From contig CAZGTD010000001.1 of NCBI GenBank assembly GCA_964528425.1, forward strand, positions 55,685 through 119,684: DNA of 64,000 nt, read 5' to 3'. Position 1 is the first letter of the stretch. Each line of letters begins with the position of its first letter. A program made the position numbers and the translations under genes. The notes beneath the pieces are model-generated. The model searched no databases and was not told the origin of the DNA. It worked only from the letters and a program-made list of their open reading frames with translations. This document shows, one piece after another, positions 7,839 through 17,089 of this stretch. Source of the stretch: UBA3263 sp964528425. GTDB taxonomy: Bacteria; Bacteroidota; Bacteroidia; Bacteroidales; Muribaculaceae.

Positions 7839-9281
7839 ATGGTAAACCGCGTTATCATACGCTTGAAAGTAGTTCAACTTCTTTATAGTTATTTACTTTC
7901 TAAGAGCGACTTTAAGGTTGAGATGCCCTCCGAGACATCCTCGCCCGACCGCAAATATGCTTATCAGGCCTACGCCGAACTCCTTTTGCTTATTCTGGAA
8001 CTTTCGGGAGTTAACGTAACCAAATCCATAAATAAATTTCACGACAAGGCCGATTCGGAAAATTTGCGTTTTTATCGCACTAATTTCAGCGAAGCCCTCC
8101 GCGAAAATCCCGACATCCGCACTCTGATCGACACTCATGCCGAACGGATGCGCTCTTATGATTCATTGGTTGGTCCACTGGCCGATAAGTTACGCACGTT
8201 GCCTGCCTACCGCACGTTTGTAAAGGCGAAACGCTCGCAGGTTACTCCATCTGATGAGATCGAATTCTGGACAGCCGCACTGCGCGCCATATGTAAGTAT
8301 CCGGAGGTGATTGAAGTTTTAAGGTCTAACCCGGATTTTACTGAACGAGGCTTTGAATCGGCCCAGAAGATGTTGCTGGCAACTCTTGGGGGCTATGGCG
8401 ACTCTCGCAACCTGCTGATGACCTCGCGCTCCGACCTGAAGCGCTCGCTCGACGAGGCATACGCCCTGTATCATTGGCTGCTTTGGCTCCCTGTTGAGAT
8501 TACGCGCGCCGAGGAGCAACGCCTCGATGCAAACGCCAACAAATATCTCCCCAGCGAGGAAGATTTGCACCCCGACCGCCGTTTCGTTGAGACCAAACTC
8601 GTTGACATTTTGGCCCGCCACGAAGAGCTCAATCAATATTTCCAGCAAAAGGGCATTAACTGGAGCGACGACCCGACGCTGATCCGGCGTTTGGCCGACT
8701 TGGTAATCCAGTCTGAACCCTACCGGAAATTTATGGAAGAGCCGGGCGAAAAGAGCATTGAGCAAGAATCGGAACTCTGGCGTAATCTCATGCGCCACGT
8801 CATCCTGCCGAGCGAAGACCTGGAGGAAGCCCTTGAAAACAAATCGATATTCTGGAACGACGACCTCGAAGTAATGTCGAGTTTCGCCCTGAAAACTCTC
8901 AAGCGTCTCGCTGTTAACCCTGCCGAGCCCCTTCAGCCTGAGTTTAAAGATGAAGAAGATGCTGTTTTCGGCTCCAAGCTGTTTAACGCCGCAGTTGCTA
9001 ATGCGGACACCTTCCGTAAATATATCGATGAGTTCGTAAACTCCAAGAAATGGGATGCCGAACGCGTGGCGCTGATGGATGTTGTTATTCTGGAAACCGC
9101 TTTGGCCGAAGCGACTACGTTCCCCAACATTCCGCTAACCGTTACCACCAACGAATATGTTGAGATTGCCAACTGGTATTCCACATCGCGCTCAGGCGCC
9201 TTTATAAACGGCATGTTCGCCTCCATAACGGAAAAGCTCTTTGCTGAAGGCCGTCTGGCTAAAAAATTCACCTCAAAATAA
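7839..9281 (+). CDS. nusB: NusB-family transcription antitermination factor, long form
   Basis: The last ~110 residues (from AVANADTFRKYIDEFV) are a NusB RNA-binding fold, with MDVVILETALAE and TTNEYVEIANWYSTSRSGAFING matching the C-terminal NusB signature. The protein is 480 aa, against about 140 aa in proteobacteria and roughly 300 aa in many Bacteroidota. The N-terminal ~360 residues begin with the usual Bacteroidota sequence MVNRVIIRLKVVQLLYSYL, then continue with charged helical sequence of no recognised family. It would join the NusB-NusE complex on rRNA leader transcripts. yajC follows 32 bases downstream, the common Bacteroidota order. The product call is safe; the role of the extension is unknown. 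Confidence 0.85.
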   Translation: MVNRVIIRLKVVQLLYSYLLSKSDFKVEMPSETSSPDRKYAYQAYAELLLLILELSGVNVTKSINKFHDKADSENLRFYRTNFSEALRENPDIRTLIDTHAERMRSYDSLVGPLADKLRTLPAYRTFVKAKRSQVTPSDEIEFWTAALRAICKYPEVIEVLRSNPDFTERGFESAQKMLLATLGGYGDSRNLLMTSRSDLKRSLDEAYALYHWLLWLPVEITRAEEQRLDANANKYLPSEEDLHPDRRFVETKLVDILARHEELNQYFQQKGINWSDDPTLIRRLADLVIQSEPYRKFMEEPGEKSIEQESELWRNLMRHVILPSEDLEEALENKSIFWNDDLEVMSSFALKTLKRLAVNPAEPLQPEFKDEEDAVFGSKLFNAAVANADTFRKYIDEFVNSKKWDAERVALMDVVILETALAEATTFPNIPLTVTTNEYVEIANWYSTSRSGAFINGMFASITEKLFAEGRLAKKFTSK

Positions 9282-9313
9282 ACCGAATTCATAATCTTTA
9301 AAACAAATTAGAC

Positions 9314-9625
9314 ATGAGTCCTGAAATTCAATCGTGGGGAATGATAATTCTCCTTATCGTAGTATTCTACTTTTTCATGATTCGCCCGCAGCAGAAAAAA
9401 CAGAAGGAAACCCGCAAATTCCGCGAAAGCCTTGCCAAGGGTTCGCGCGTAATGACTGCCGGCGGTATTCATGGAACAATCTCTGAAATCAACGAAAACA
9501 ACGGCACAGTGCTGCTCGAAGTGGCCAATGGCGTACGCATCCGCGTTGAACTCAGCATGATTTATCCTTCGGCTGAAGTTGCCAAAACCGATGCCGCCAA
9601 CCCCGTAAATGCCGAACAGAAGTAA
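9314..9625 (+). CDS. yajC: Preprotein translocase subunit YajC
   Basis: This 103-aa inner-membrane protein has one N-terminal membrane helix (IILLIVVFYFFMI, ~11-23), then the typical RPQQKKQKE and the SH3-like domain with SRVMTAGGIHGTI. YajC is the accessory subunit of SecDF-YajC, which helps the Sec machinery. The ATG at 9314 fits the family start. It overlaps the YbbR-domain gene by 17 bases, the conserved nusB-yajC-ybbR-coaE order of Bacteroidales. Confidence 0.93.
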   Translation: MSPEIQSWGMIILLIVVFYFFMIRPQQKKQKETRKFRESLAKGSRVMTAGGIHGTISEINENNGTVLLEVANGVRIRVELSMIYPSAEVAKTDAANPVNAEQK

Positions 9626-10622
9626 GTTCAGCCCGCGAACCCTTCATTTGCTGGCAGTCAAGGCCCTGCGCCTGCTGCGCAGCTCCAAGGGCCGCGATTT
9701 CTTGATTTTCCTGCTGTTTCTCGCCGTAAGCTATGGCTTTTGGGTAATTCTTGCCCTCAACGACGATATTCAGCAGGAAGTCCGTGTGCGTCTGGAAATA
9801 GCCAACGTTCCGTCGGGCTACACTTTTATCACTGAACCTCCGGCATATCTGACCCTCGGCGTTCGCGATAAGGGAACGGTTCTCGCCAACTATTCAATAA
9901 GCGGCGGCAAAACTTTGAAAATCGACTATTCCGACATGGTTTTCGACGATGCCCGTGACCGCGTGACCCTTTCAACCCAGGTTCTTGAAAACCGCCTGCG
10001 CACATTTTTCGACCCCACAACCCAGATTGTCAGCGTGCGCCCGGACTCATTGAGCCTGATTGTTACCGACCGCAGTCCGAATCTGGCGCGCGTAATTCCC
10101 GACGTTGATATAAGTCCGGCAAGCCAGTTCGTAATAGCCGGGCCGGTAAAAGTTGAGCCTGACACTGTAAGCGTTTATTCAGCCCGCCATCTTCACGTTC
10201 GGCCCCGCACGGTGCGCACCGTTAAGATTACCCGAACCGAACTCAAGGACTCTCTTACTTTCGAAGTTAGTCTTCAGCAGGAACCCGGAACCCGCATTGT
10301 ACCTAACAAGGTCAAACTTACGATTCCGGTTGAGCCGCTGATTTCAAAAAACCGCGAAATTCCGGTTCAGCTGCTGCACGCATCCGATGACGTTGTAGTC
10401 TTGTTTCCATCGAGGGTACGGGTCAGCTACTTGTTGCCAATGAGCCTTTATAACTCTGAAAACAATGTGGTTACCGTAACAGCCGACTTTTCCAGACGCC
10501 GCAACGGCAAGATTCCGGTCGAAATCGGCTCATTGCCGGACTATTACCGCGGGGTGGAACTTTCAACCGACTCCGTTGAATATCTCATTGAACAAAAATC
10601 GGCCTTACACTCAACGCAATGA
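9609..10622 (+). CDS. YbbR-like domain protein, membrane anchored
   Basis: This 337-aa protein has a basic N-terminus, one membrane helix (FLIFLLFLAVSYGFWVILAL, ~32-51) and a large extracytoplasmic part of beta-rich YbbR-type repeats (NVPSGYTFITEPPAYLTLGV and similar later segments). YbbR domains in Firmicutes CdaR regulate a diadenylate cyclase, but no cyclase lies here. The Bacteroidales proteins at this locus have no established role. The start ATG at 9609 lies inside yajC. Its stop overlaps coaE by 4 bases, so it is clearly part of the same transcript. Confidence 0.75.
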   Translation: MPNRSKFSPRTLHLLAVKALRLLRSSKGRDFLIFLLFLAVSYGFWVILALNDDIQQEVRVRLEIANVPSGYTFITEPPAYLTLGVRDKGTVLANYSISGGKTLKIDYSDMVFDDARDRVTLSTQVLENRLRTFFDPTTQIVSVRPDSLSLIVTDRSPNLARVIPDVDISPASQFVIAGPVKVEPDTVSVYSARHLHVRPRTVRTVKITRTELKDSLTFEVSLQQEPGTRIVPNKVKLTIPVEPLISKNREIPVQLLHASDDVVVLFPSRVRVSYLLPMSLYNSENNVVTVTADFSRRRNGKIPVEIGSLPDYYRGVELSTDSVEYLIEQKSALHSTQ

Positions 10623-11185
10623 AGCGGATAATAGCCATAACCGGCGGCATCGGCTCAGGCAAGTCAGTCGTGAGCCATACGCTTCGCTGTCTGGGCTATC
10701 CGGTCTATGACTGCGATAGCGAAGCACGCATACTTATGGACAACGACTCCGATATCCGCCAACGAATATCAGCCGAAATATCAGCCGAAGCTATAAATGC
10801 CGATGGGACAATAAACCGTCAGAAGCTTTCGGCAATAATTTTCAGCGACACCGGTAAACTGCGGCAGTTGAACTCGATAGTTCACGGTGCCGTGCGCAAC
10901 CATTTTGTTCAATGGAGCCTATCGGCAAATGAGCAAACCTTGTTTGTTGAAACCGCCATTCTCTACGAAAGCGGCTTCGATTCATTGGTTAACGAAATAT
11001 GGGAAGTAACTGCTCCCGAACCTTTACGCATAAACCGCGTTAAACGTCGCTCAGGACTGACCGAGCAAGAAATACGAGATCGTATCGAAGCTCAAACCAA
11101 ACTCTCACATCTCGGGCACAAACTTTTAACCAACGACAACACTACCCCTCTGCTCCCTCAGATTTTCAGACTTTTAGAAGCATGA
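10619..11185 (+). CDS. coaE: Dephospho-CoA kinase
   Basis: This 188-aa P-loop kinase carries out the last step of coenzyme A synthesis, phosphorylating the ribose 3'-OH of dephospho-CoA. The Walker A is ITGGIGSGKSVV (~7-18), followed by the CoaE motif VYDCDSEARILM, the LFVETAILYESGF segment and the C-terminal lid RVKRRSGLTEQEIRDRI. The length is typical. It overlaps both neighbours by 4 bases. Its place directly before bioA ties CoA supply to the acyl-chain biotin pathway in one transcript, although that is a positional observation only. Confidence 0.95.
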   Translation: MKRIIAITGGIGSGKSVVSHTLRCLGYPVYDCDSEARILMDNDSDIRQRISAEISAEAINADGTINRQKLSAIIFSDTGKLRQLNSIVHGAVRNHFVQWSLSANEQTLFVETAILYESGFDSLVNEIWEVTAPEPLRINRVKRRSGLTEQEIRDRIEAQTKLSHLGHKLLTNDNTTPLLPQIFRLLEA

Positions 11186-12459
11186 CACCCTCAGAAGCAT
11201 CTGATTTTGACCGCGACCACCTGTGGCATCCCTACACTTCGACCATAAACCCGCTGCCGACCTATATGGTTGACAGATGCGAAGGCTCAAAAATTATATT
11301 GGAGGATGGAACCGAACTGATAGACGGCATGGCATCGTGGTGGTGTGAAATCCACGGCTACAATAATCCCCGGCTTAATGCAGCTGCCCAACGCCAGCTT
11401 GCCAAAATGAGCCATGTAATGTTTGGGGGTCTGACGCACCGTCCTGCAGTTGAGCTCGGTATGAAGCTATTGGAAATGGCGCCGCCGTCGATGAACAATG
11501 TTTTCTTCGCCGACTCCGGCAGCGTGGCAACCGAAGTTGCCATGAAGATGGCCGTGCAAGCGTCGATTTCGCGCACCGGCGACCACCGACGCACCAATTT
11601 CGCCACAATTCGTTCCGGCTACCATGGCGACACATGGAATGCAATGAGCGTATGCGACCCGGTTACAGGAATGCACGGAGCATTCGGGTCAGCCCTACCG
11701 GTGCGTTACTTCGCCCCTGCCCCGAAGGTCAGATTCCACGACCAATGGAATCCGGCCGAATTCGAACCGATGGAAAAGTTGCTTCGCGACCATAGCCACG
11801 AACTTGCCGGAGTGATACTTGAGCCGATAGTTCAAGGGGCCGGCGGCATGCGCTTCTACCATCCGCAATACCTGCGCGAACTGCGGCGGCTTTGCAATGA
11901 ATTAAATATCTATCTGATTTTTGATGAAATAGCAACCGGATTCTGGAGAACGGGCCACGCCTTTGCGTGGGAACACGCCGGTGTAGAACCCGATATTATG
12001 ATGGTTGGCAAAGGATTGACGGGCGGATATTTGACGCTGAGCGCAGTAATGACCACTCGCGAAGTTGCCGACACTATATCGAAGGGCGAAGCCGGCGTTA
12101 TGATGCACGGACCGACTTTCATGGCCAATCCGCTGGCATGCGCTGTGGCACTTGAGTCACTGACCATTCTCGGTGAGCAGGATATGGGCAAGCGCATCCG
12201 GCATATTGAACAGAAATTAAACGAACTGCTGGCGCCCGCATCAGATTTTCCAGGGGTTGCCGACGTCAGAGTTCTCGGCGCCATCGGCGTTATTGAAATG
12301 AAAGAGCCGGTCAACGTAGGTGAATTTCAAAAAGAATGCGTTAAACGCGGAATTTGGGTGCGCCCCTTCGGCCGCAATGTCTACGTTATGCCTCCCTATG
12401 TCATAACCGACTCCGAACTGGAAATCCTTTGCCGCCAGATGCTTGCAATTATCCGATGA
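11182..12459 (+). CDS. bioA: Adenosylmethionine-8-amino-7-oxononanoate aminotransferase
   Basis: This 425-aa fold-type I PLP aminotransferase converts KAPA to DAPA in biotin synthesis, using S-adenosylmethionine as amino donor. The start has the BioA sequence RDHLWHPYTST; ELIDGMASWWCEIHGYNNP follows. FFADSGSVATEVAMKMA lines the cofactor phosphate site, IFDEIATGFWRTG holds the PLP-binding Asp, and MVGKGLTGGYLTLSAV carries the Schiff-base lysine. MHGPTFMANPLACAVA is the BioA-specific segment. It overlaps coaE and bioF by ATGA junctions, starting the bioA-F-GC-D block. Confidence 0.96.
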   Translation: MTPSEASDFDRDHLWHPYTSTINPLPTYMVDRCEGSKIILEDGTELIDGMASWWCEIHGYNNPRLNAAAQRQLAKMSHVMFGGLTHRPAVELGMKLLEMAPPSMNNVFFADSGSVATEVAMKMAVQASISRTGDHRRTNFATIRSGYHGDTWNAMSVCDPVTGMHGAFGSALPVRYFAPAPKVRFHDQWNPAEFEPMEKLLRDHSHELAGVILEPIVQGAGGMRFYHPQYLRELRRLCNELNIYLIFDEIATGFWRTGHAFAWEHAGVEPDIMMVGKGLTGGYLTLSAVMTTREVADTISKGEAGVMMHGPTFMANPLACAVALESLTILGEQDMGKRIRHIEQKLNELLAPASDFPGVADVRVLGAIGVIEMKEPVNVGEFQKECVKRGIWVRPFGRNVYVMPPYVITDSELEILCRQMLAIIR

Positions 12460-13550
12460 ACAATTATCGCAGGCAACTCGACGCCTTGCGCGCCTCACAG
12501 AACTTCCGCACTATTCCGGCCGATAGCAGGAATACCTCGCTTATTGACCTCAGCGGCAACGACTATCTGGGCATTGCTGCTGACACAACGCTGAAATCCG
12601 AATTTTTCAGTCAATTCGGCCATGAGTTGCCCGCACTGTCGGCTTCGGCTTCGCGACTGCTTGCGGCCGACCAGAACGAATTTCAAAAGCTCGAAAAGTT
12701 ACTCGAAGATATGTATGGCCGCCCGGTGCTTATGTTTAACTCGGGCTATCATGCCAATTCCGGCGCCATTGCCGCATTGGCTAAAGAAAAAACACTGATT
12801 CTGGCCGATAAACTCGTCCACGCATCGATTATCGACGGCATGCTGATTTCGAGAGCTGATTTCGAGCGCTTCCGCCATAACGATGTTGACCACTTGCACC
12901 GCATCCTGGCAAAGAGGGCCAATGATTACGAACGCGTGCTGATAGTATGTGAGTCAGTCTACTCTATGGATGGCGACACGGCTCCACTTACGGAGATTGC
13001 CGCAGCCAAAACACCGAACTCGTTGCTCTATGTTGACGAAGCCCACGCGTTTGGCGTTTGCGGCAATAACGGTTTGGGATTGGCAACCGAAATTCCGGAA
13101 GTCGACATTATTATCGGCACTCTCGGAAAAGCAGCAGGCTCGGTTGGAGCATTTGCTGCCCTGCGCACCAATATTCTGCGCGATTATCTTGTTAATACTG
13201 CTCGTTCTTTCATTTTCTCAACCGCAATTCCGCCCATCAACTGCGCCTGGAGCCGATTCGTAATAGAAAGGATTCCGCAGATGGATGATAAACGCCGGCA
13301 ACTTAAAGTACTGGGCAAAGAACTGGCCCGTATTCTCAAGTGTTCGCACACGGGCCATATCCAACCCCTCATTACCGGCTCAAGCGAATCGGCTCTGGCA
13401 CTTTCACACAAATTAGCCGAAGGGGGATATAAAGTCTTGCCAATCCGGACTCCTACAGTTCCACCCGGCACTGAACGTCTACGGTTCTCTCTATCGGCAA
13501 ACCTTACAATAAATCAGCTCGATAAACTTGAATCTATTCTTTACACATAA
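12456..13550 (+). CDS. bioF: 8-amino-7-oxononanoate synthase
   Basis: This 364-aa PLP enzyme of the alpha-oxoamine synthase family condenses pimeloyl-ACP with alanine to give KAPA. Reading starts at the ATG at 12456 (MNNYRRQLDALR), which overlaps the bioA stop as ATGA; in-frame codons further upstream lie inside bioA. Family motifs are LSGNDYLGIA, the glycine/His pocket MFNSGYHANSGA, VCESVYSMDGD, LLYVDEAHAFGVCG and the PLP lysine in GTLGKAAGSVGAF. The length is slightly below the usual ~385 aa. The bioGC gene begins 23 bases before its stop. Confidence 0.95.
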   Translation: MNNYRRQLDALRASQNFRTIPADSRNTSLIDLSGNDYLGIAADTTLKSEFFSQFGHELPALSASASRLLAADQNEFQKLEKLLEDMYGRPVLMFNSGYHANSGAIAALAKEKTLILADKLVHASIIDGMLISRADFERFRHNDVDHLHRILAKRANDYERVLIVCESVYSMDGDTAPLTEIAAAKTPNSLLYVDEAHAFGVCGNNGLGLATEIPEVDIIIGTLGKAAGSVGAFAALRTNILRDYLVNTARSFIFSTAIPPINCAWSRFVIERIPQMDDKRRQLKVLGKELARILKCSHTGHIQPLITGSSESALALSHKLAEGGYKVLPIRTPTVPPGTERLRFSLSANLTINQLDKLESILYT

Positions 13551-14826
13551 GAATAACAACCCTCGGTTGCTGCTGATTTATGCCGGATGGTCCACCGATG
13601 AATCAGCTTTTGCATCGCTTCGCTGCAATGGCTATGACATTGCTGTGGCGTCGGACTACACCGACCTTACTCCCCTAAATATCAGCGGCTACGACGAAGT
13701 TGTTCTGCTGGCATGGTCGCTTGGGGTCCACGCCGCCGAACTCACAGCTACCAACCTTCCGCTTACCCTGACCATAGCAGTTTGCGGAACCCCTACGCCG
13801 GCCGATGATCTCATGGGAATTCCTGTTGCCATTTGGAAAGCTACTGCCGAAGGGTTGACCGAAGCATCGCTGACTAAGTTCCGCCGCCGCATGGGTGCAA
13901 CATATCTGCCCCGGGGCTCAAGATCTATTGAAGAGCTTAAGCGTGAGCTGATTGAATTTCCGACCACAGCTGTAGACTTCCGTTGGGACCGCGCAATCAT
14001 TGCTACAGGCGACCGCATATTTCCGCCGGAGAATCAGCTGCATGCATGGCAGGGACGCGCCGAAATCACCGAAATTGACGCATCCCACACCCCCGATTTT
14101 CAGCAAATAGTCGATAGATTTGTAATAAATAAAGCACTCGTCGGTAACCGCTTCAAACGCGGATGCGCGACTTATAATCTGGAGGCCACACCTCAACAGC
14201 GCATTGCAGATCACCTCTTTGAACTCTGGCGTAAACATGGTCTCCACACCGATTCAATTCTTGAAATCGGTGTGGGCACCGGCTATTTTACATCGCTATA
14301 CGCAAAAAAAATACCGTCGGCAACCAAGGTTTTTTGGGACATCGCTCCGGTTTCGGAGACTGTCATAAAGGCCGATGCCGAGGCTGAACTTCCCAAGATT
14401 ACCGAACACTTCGGCACCATTGTCTCCGCCTCGACCATGCAGTGGTTTAATTCACAAGCTGCATTCTTGATTCAAATAGCGCGTGTTTTGAAAACCGGTG
14501 GACTGGGAGTTTTCTCAACATTCGGTCCGGAAACATTCCGCGAACTTACGGAAGCAGGTGTTTGCGGCCTATCATACCTTTCAGAAGACTCATTGCGACA
14601 CATTATTCCCGAATCACTCGAAGTCCTTGAACTTCATTCGGGAATAATAATCAAAACCTTCAATGAGCCCATCGATGCCCTGCGCCATCTTCAGGCCACC
14701 GGTGTAAACGCCCGCCACTCATCAAAAAGTGTTCGTCAGATTATTGCCGACTACCCGCGAAATGCTAATGGCCATTGTGATCTTACATATCAACCTATCT
14801 ATATAATAGTCAGAAAAAATGAATAA
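13528..14826 (+). CDS. bioGC: Bifunctional pimeloyl-ACP methyl ester esterase / malonyl-ACP methyltransferase (BioG-BioC fusion)
   Basis: This 432-aa fusion joins two steps of pimeloyl synthesis. Residues ~1-205 are a BioG (DUF452) alpha/beta hydrolase with the opening LLLIYAGWSTDESAF and the nucleophile elbow LLAWSLGVHAAE. It would cleave the methyl ester of pimeloyl-ACP. Residues ~207-432 are BioC, a SAM methyltransferase with RFKRGCATYNLEA, the SAM loop ILEIGVGTGYFTS, SASTMQWF and GVFSTFGPETFREL; it would methylate malonyl-ACP at the start. Fused BioGC proteins are known in Bacteroides. The start is TTG at 13528, inside bioF; it gives the expected short BioG N-terminus. Confidence 0.92.
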   Translation: MNLFFTHKNNNPRLLLIYAGWSTDESAFASLRCNGYDIAVASDYTDLTPLNISGYDEVVLLAWSLGVHAAELTATNLPLTLTIAVCGTPTPADDLMGIPVAIWKATAEGLTEASLTKFRRRMGATYLPRGSRSIEELKRELIEFPTTAVDFRWDRAIIATGDRIFPPENQLHAWQGRAEITEIDASHTPDFQQIVDRFVINKALVGNRFKRGCATYNLEATPQQRIADHLFELWRKHGLHTDSILEIGVGTGYFTSLYAKKIPSATKVFWDIAPVSETVIKADAEAELPKITEHFGTIVSASTMQWFNSQAAFLIQIARVLKTGGLGVFSTFGPETFRELTEAGVCGLSYLSEDSLRHIIPESLEVLELHSGIIIKTFNEPIDALRHLQATGVNARHSSKSVRQIIADYPRNANGHCDLTYQPIYIIVRKNE

Positions 14827-15454
14827 CGTTATATTTGTTTCGGGCATCCACACCGATGCCGGAAAGAGCTATGCCACCGGCCACCTGGCCCGTACACTCA
14901 TGGATCAGGGCCAAAGCGTTGCCACATTGAAATTCATTCAAACCGGTAATGTTGGGCGGTCGGAAGACATTGACGTTCATCGTCGGCTTATGGGCACAGA
15001 ACTGCCCGAAGACGCTTCCGGACTAACAGCTCCTCAGATTTTCAGCTATCCATGTTCTCCGCAATTGGCTGCCGAAATCGACGGGCGCGAAATCGACTTT
15101 AACGCCATAGATTCGGCCATTCAAACCCTCAGCGACCGCTATGACACAGTTCTGGTTGAAGGGGCCGGAGGCCTGATGGTGCCGCTGGCCGATGACTTCT
15201 GGACGATAGACTATATTGCATCGCGCGGACTGCCCGTTGCTTTAGTTACAAACGGCTCGCTGGGGAGCATCAACCACACGCTGCTGAGCCTCGAAGCGCT
15301 GGAACGACGGGCTATTCCCTTGCATTCAGTCATTTATAATAGATATTTCGACTCATCGGATACTCGCATCGCAGCCGACACAGTTGGCTTTATAAGCCGT
15401 TATCTTGCCCGCCGTCATCCAAAAACGCCACTGCTTTTCACACCCACCCTGTAA
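14819..15454 (+). CDS. bioD: Dethiobiotin synthetase
   Basis: This 211-aa P-loop ligase closes the ureido ring of dethiobiotin from DAPA, CO2 and ATP. The P-loop is FVSGIHTDAGKSYATG (~6-21), matching the BioD GTDTGVGKT-type motif. LKFIQTGN holds the catalytic lysine, and LVEGAGGLMVPL and LVTNGSLGSINHTLLSLEAL follow. It overlaps bioGC by 8 bases and ends the biotin block. bioB, the final enzyme, is not here but at 36.6 kb. Confidence 0.95.
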   Translation: MNNVIFVSGIHTDAGKSYATGHLARTLMDQGQSVATLKFIQTGNVGRSEDIDVHRRLMGTELPEDASGLTAPQIFSYPCSPQLAAEIDGREIDFNAIDSAIQTLSDRYDTVLVEGAGGLMVPLADDFWTIDYIASRGLPVALVTNGSLGSINHTLLSLEALERRAIPLHSVIYNRYFDSSDTRIAADTVGFISRYLARRHPKTPLLFTPTL

Positions 15455-15468
15455 TAACCAATACACGC

Positions 15469-15499
15469 TTGCATAATTTGGTTTTTTTGCTTAAATTTG
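15469..15499 (+). promoter_or_regulatory. Promoter of the nadB operon
   Basis: TTG at 15469-15471, a 20-base spacer, then TAAATTTG at 15492-15499 form a Bacteroidota promoter. The -7 box ends 21 bases before the nadB ATG at 15521, which supports that ATG over earlier in-frame codons lying within the promoter. Confidence 0.75.
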
Positions 15500-15520
15500 C
15501 ATCAACTAAACCGTTTCGCT

Positions 15521-17089
15521 ATGAGTTACGAATATGATTTTCTGGTCATCGGTTCCGGTATAGCCGGTATGAGTTTTGCGCTCAAGGTGGCCGATAAAGG
15601 GCGAGTTGCCCTTGTTTGCAAATCAACTCTCGATGAGGCCAATACGGCGCTTGCCCAGGGAGGCGTTGCCTCCGTTACCAACCTCGAGGTTGACGATTTC
15701 GAAAAACATATTGAAGACACTATGATTGCAGGGGATTATCTTTCAGACCCCGTTGCAGTAAAAAAAGTGGTAACCGAAGCTCCGGCACAGATTCGCGAAC
15801 TCGTTGGATGGGGCGTTGACTTCGACAAGAAAGAAGATGGAAGCTACGACCTTCACCGCGAGGGCGGCCACAGCGAATTCCGAATACTTCACCATGCCGA
15901 CAACACCGGCTTCGAAATCCAGCAGCGCCTGATCGAGCAAGTTCGCAAGAATCCGAACATCGATATTTTCGAAAACCATTTTGCCATTGAAATCATAACC
16001 CAGCACCACCTGGGCCGGATTGTTACGCGCCGCACGCCCGACATTACCTGCTACGGAGCCTACGTTCTTGACGAAGCTACCGGCAAGGTTGATAAATTCC
16101 TCGCCCGGGTAACATTGATGGCAACCGGCGGCGTGGGAGCCGTTTATCAGAACACCACCAATCCGCTGGTGGCTACCGGCGACGGCATAGCTATGGTTTA
16201 TCGGGCTAAAGGAACCGTCCGCGACATGGAATTCATTCAATTCCACCCTACGGCCCTCTATCATCCCGGCGACCGGCCCTGCTTTCTGATAACAGAAGCC
16301 ATGCGCGGCTATGGTGCAGTTCTCCGCAACGGCAATGGCGAAGAATTCATGCACAAATATGATCCGCGTCTGTCGCTTGCACCGCGCGACATTGTGGCCC
16401 GCGCAATAGACTCGGAAATGAAACTGCTGGGCCATGACCACGTCTACCTTGACGTTACCCACAAGGACCCCGAAGAGACCAAACGCCATTTTCCCAACAT
16501 CTACAAACACTGCCTGGAAATAGGCATTGACATTACCCGCGATTATATACCGGTTGCCCCTGCTGCCCATTATCTTTGCGGCGGAATTAAGGTTGACTCC
16601 AATGCTGAGTCAAGCATCAAACGCCTTTATGCAGTTGGCGAATGCAGCTGCACCGGACTTCACGGTGGCAACCGCCTGGCATCGAACTCGCTGATTGAAG
16701 CGGTTGTTTATGCCGACGCAGCTGCAAAACACGCCGCCAAAATGGCTCCGGGCTATGATTTGCGCCATGATGTGCCTGACTGGAATGACGAAGGCACCAA
16801 GCATCCCGAAGAAATGGTGCTGATTACTCAGAGCATAAAGGAAGTGAACCAAATAATGGGGACATACGTTGGCATAGTGCGCAGCAACCTGCGCTTAGAC
16901 CGTGCATGGAACCGTTTGGACATTCTCTACGAAGAAACAGAAAAGCTTTTCAAGAGCTCTCACGCCTCACGAGCTATTTGCGAACTCCGCAACATTATAA
17001 ATGTGGGCTATCTGATTATGCGTCAGGCCAAAGAGCGAAAAGAGAGCCGCGGGCTCCACTATACCCTCGACTATCCACCGAAAAAGTGA
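15521..17089 (+). CDS. nadB: L-aspartate oxidase
   Basis: This 522-aa FAD enzyme oxidises L-aspartate to iminoaspartate, the first step of NAD synthesis. The FAD-binding start is FLVIGSGIAGMSFALKVA (~7-24). Family motifs are ALAQGGVASV, the active-site REGGHSEFRI, LMATGGVGAVYQNTTNP, FIQFHPTALYHPG, and GGNRLASNSLIEA near the C-terminal FAD site. The helical C-terminal domain is complete, as expected for a length of about 520-530. The ATG at 15521 lies just after a well-placed promoter. nadA and nadC are not adjacent in this window. The DUF4294 gene begins inside its stop codon as GTGA. Confidence 0.96.
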   Translation: MSYEYDFLVIGSGIAGMSFALKVADKGRVALVCKSTLDEANTALAQGGVASVTNLEVDDFEKHIEDTMIAGDYLSDPVAVKKVVTEAPAQIRELVGWGVDFDKKEDGSYDLHREGGHSEFRILHHADNTGFEIQQRLIEQVRKNPNIDIFENHFAIEIITQHHLGRIVTRRTPDITCYGAYVLDEATGKVDKFLARVTLMATGGVGAVYQNTTNPLVATGDGIAMVYRAKGTVRDMEFIQFHPTALYHPGDRPCFLITEAMRGYGAVLRNGNGEEFMHKYDPRLSLAPRDIVARAIDSEMKLLGHDHVYLDVTHKDPEETKRHFPNIYKHCLEIGIDITRDYIPVAPAAHYLCGGIKVDSNAESSIKRLYAVGECSCTGLHGGNRLASNSLIEAVVYADAAAKHAAKMAPGYDLRHDVPDWNDEGTKHPEEMVLITQSIKEVNQIMGTYVGIVRSNLRLDRAWNRLDILYEETEKLFKSSHASRAICELRNIINVGYLIMRQAKERKESRGLHYTLDYPPKK

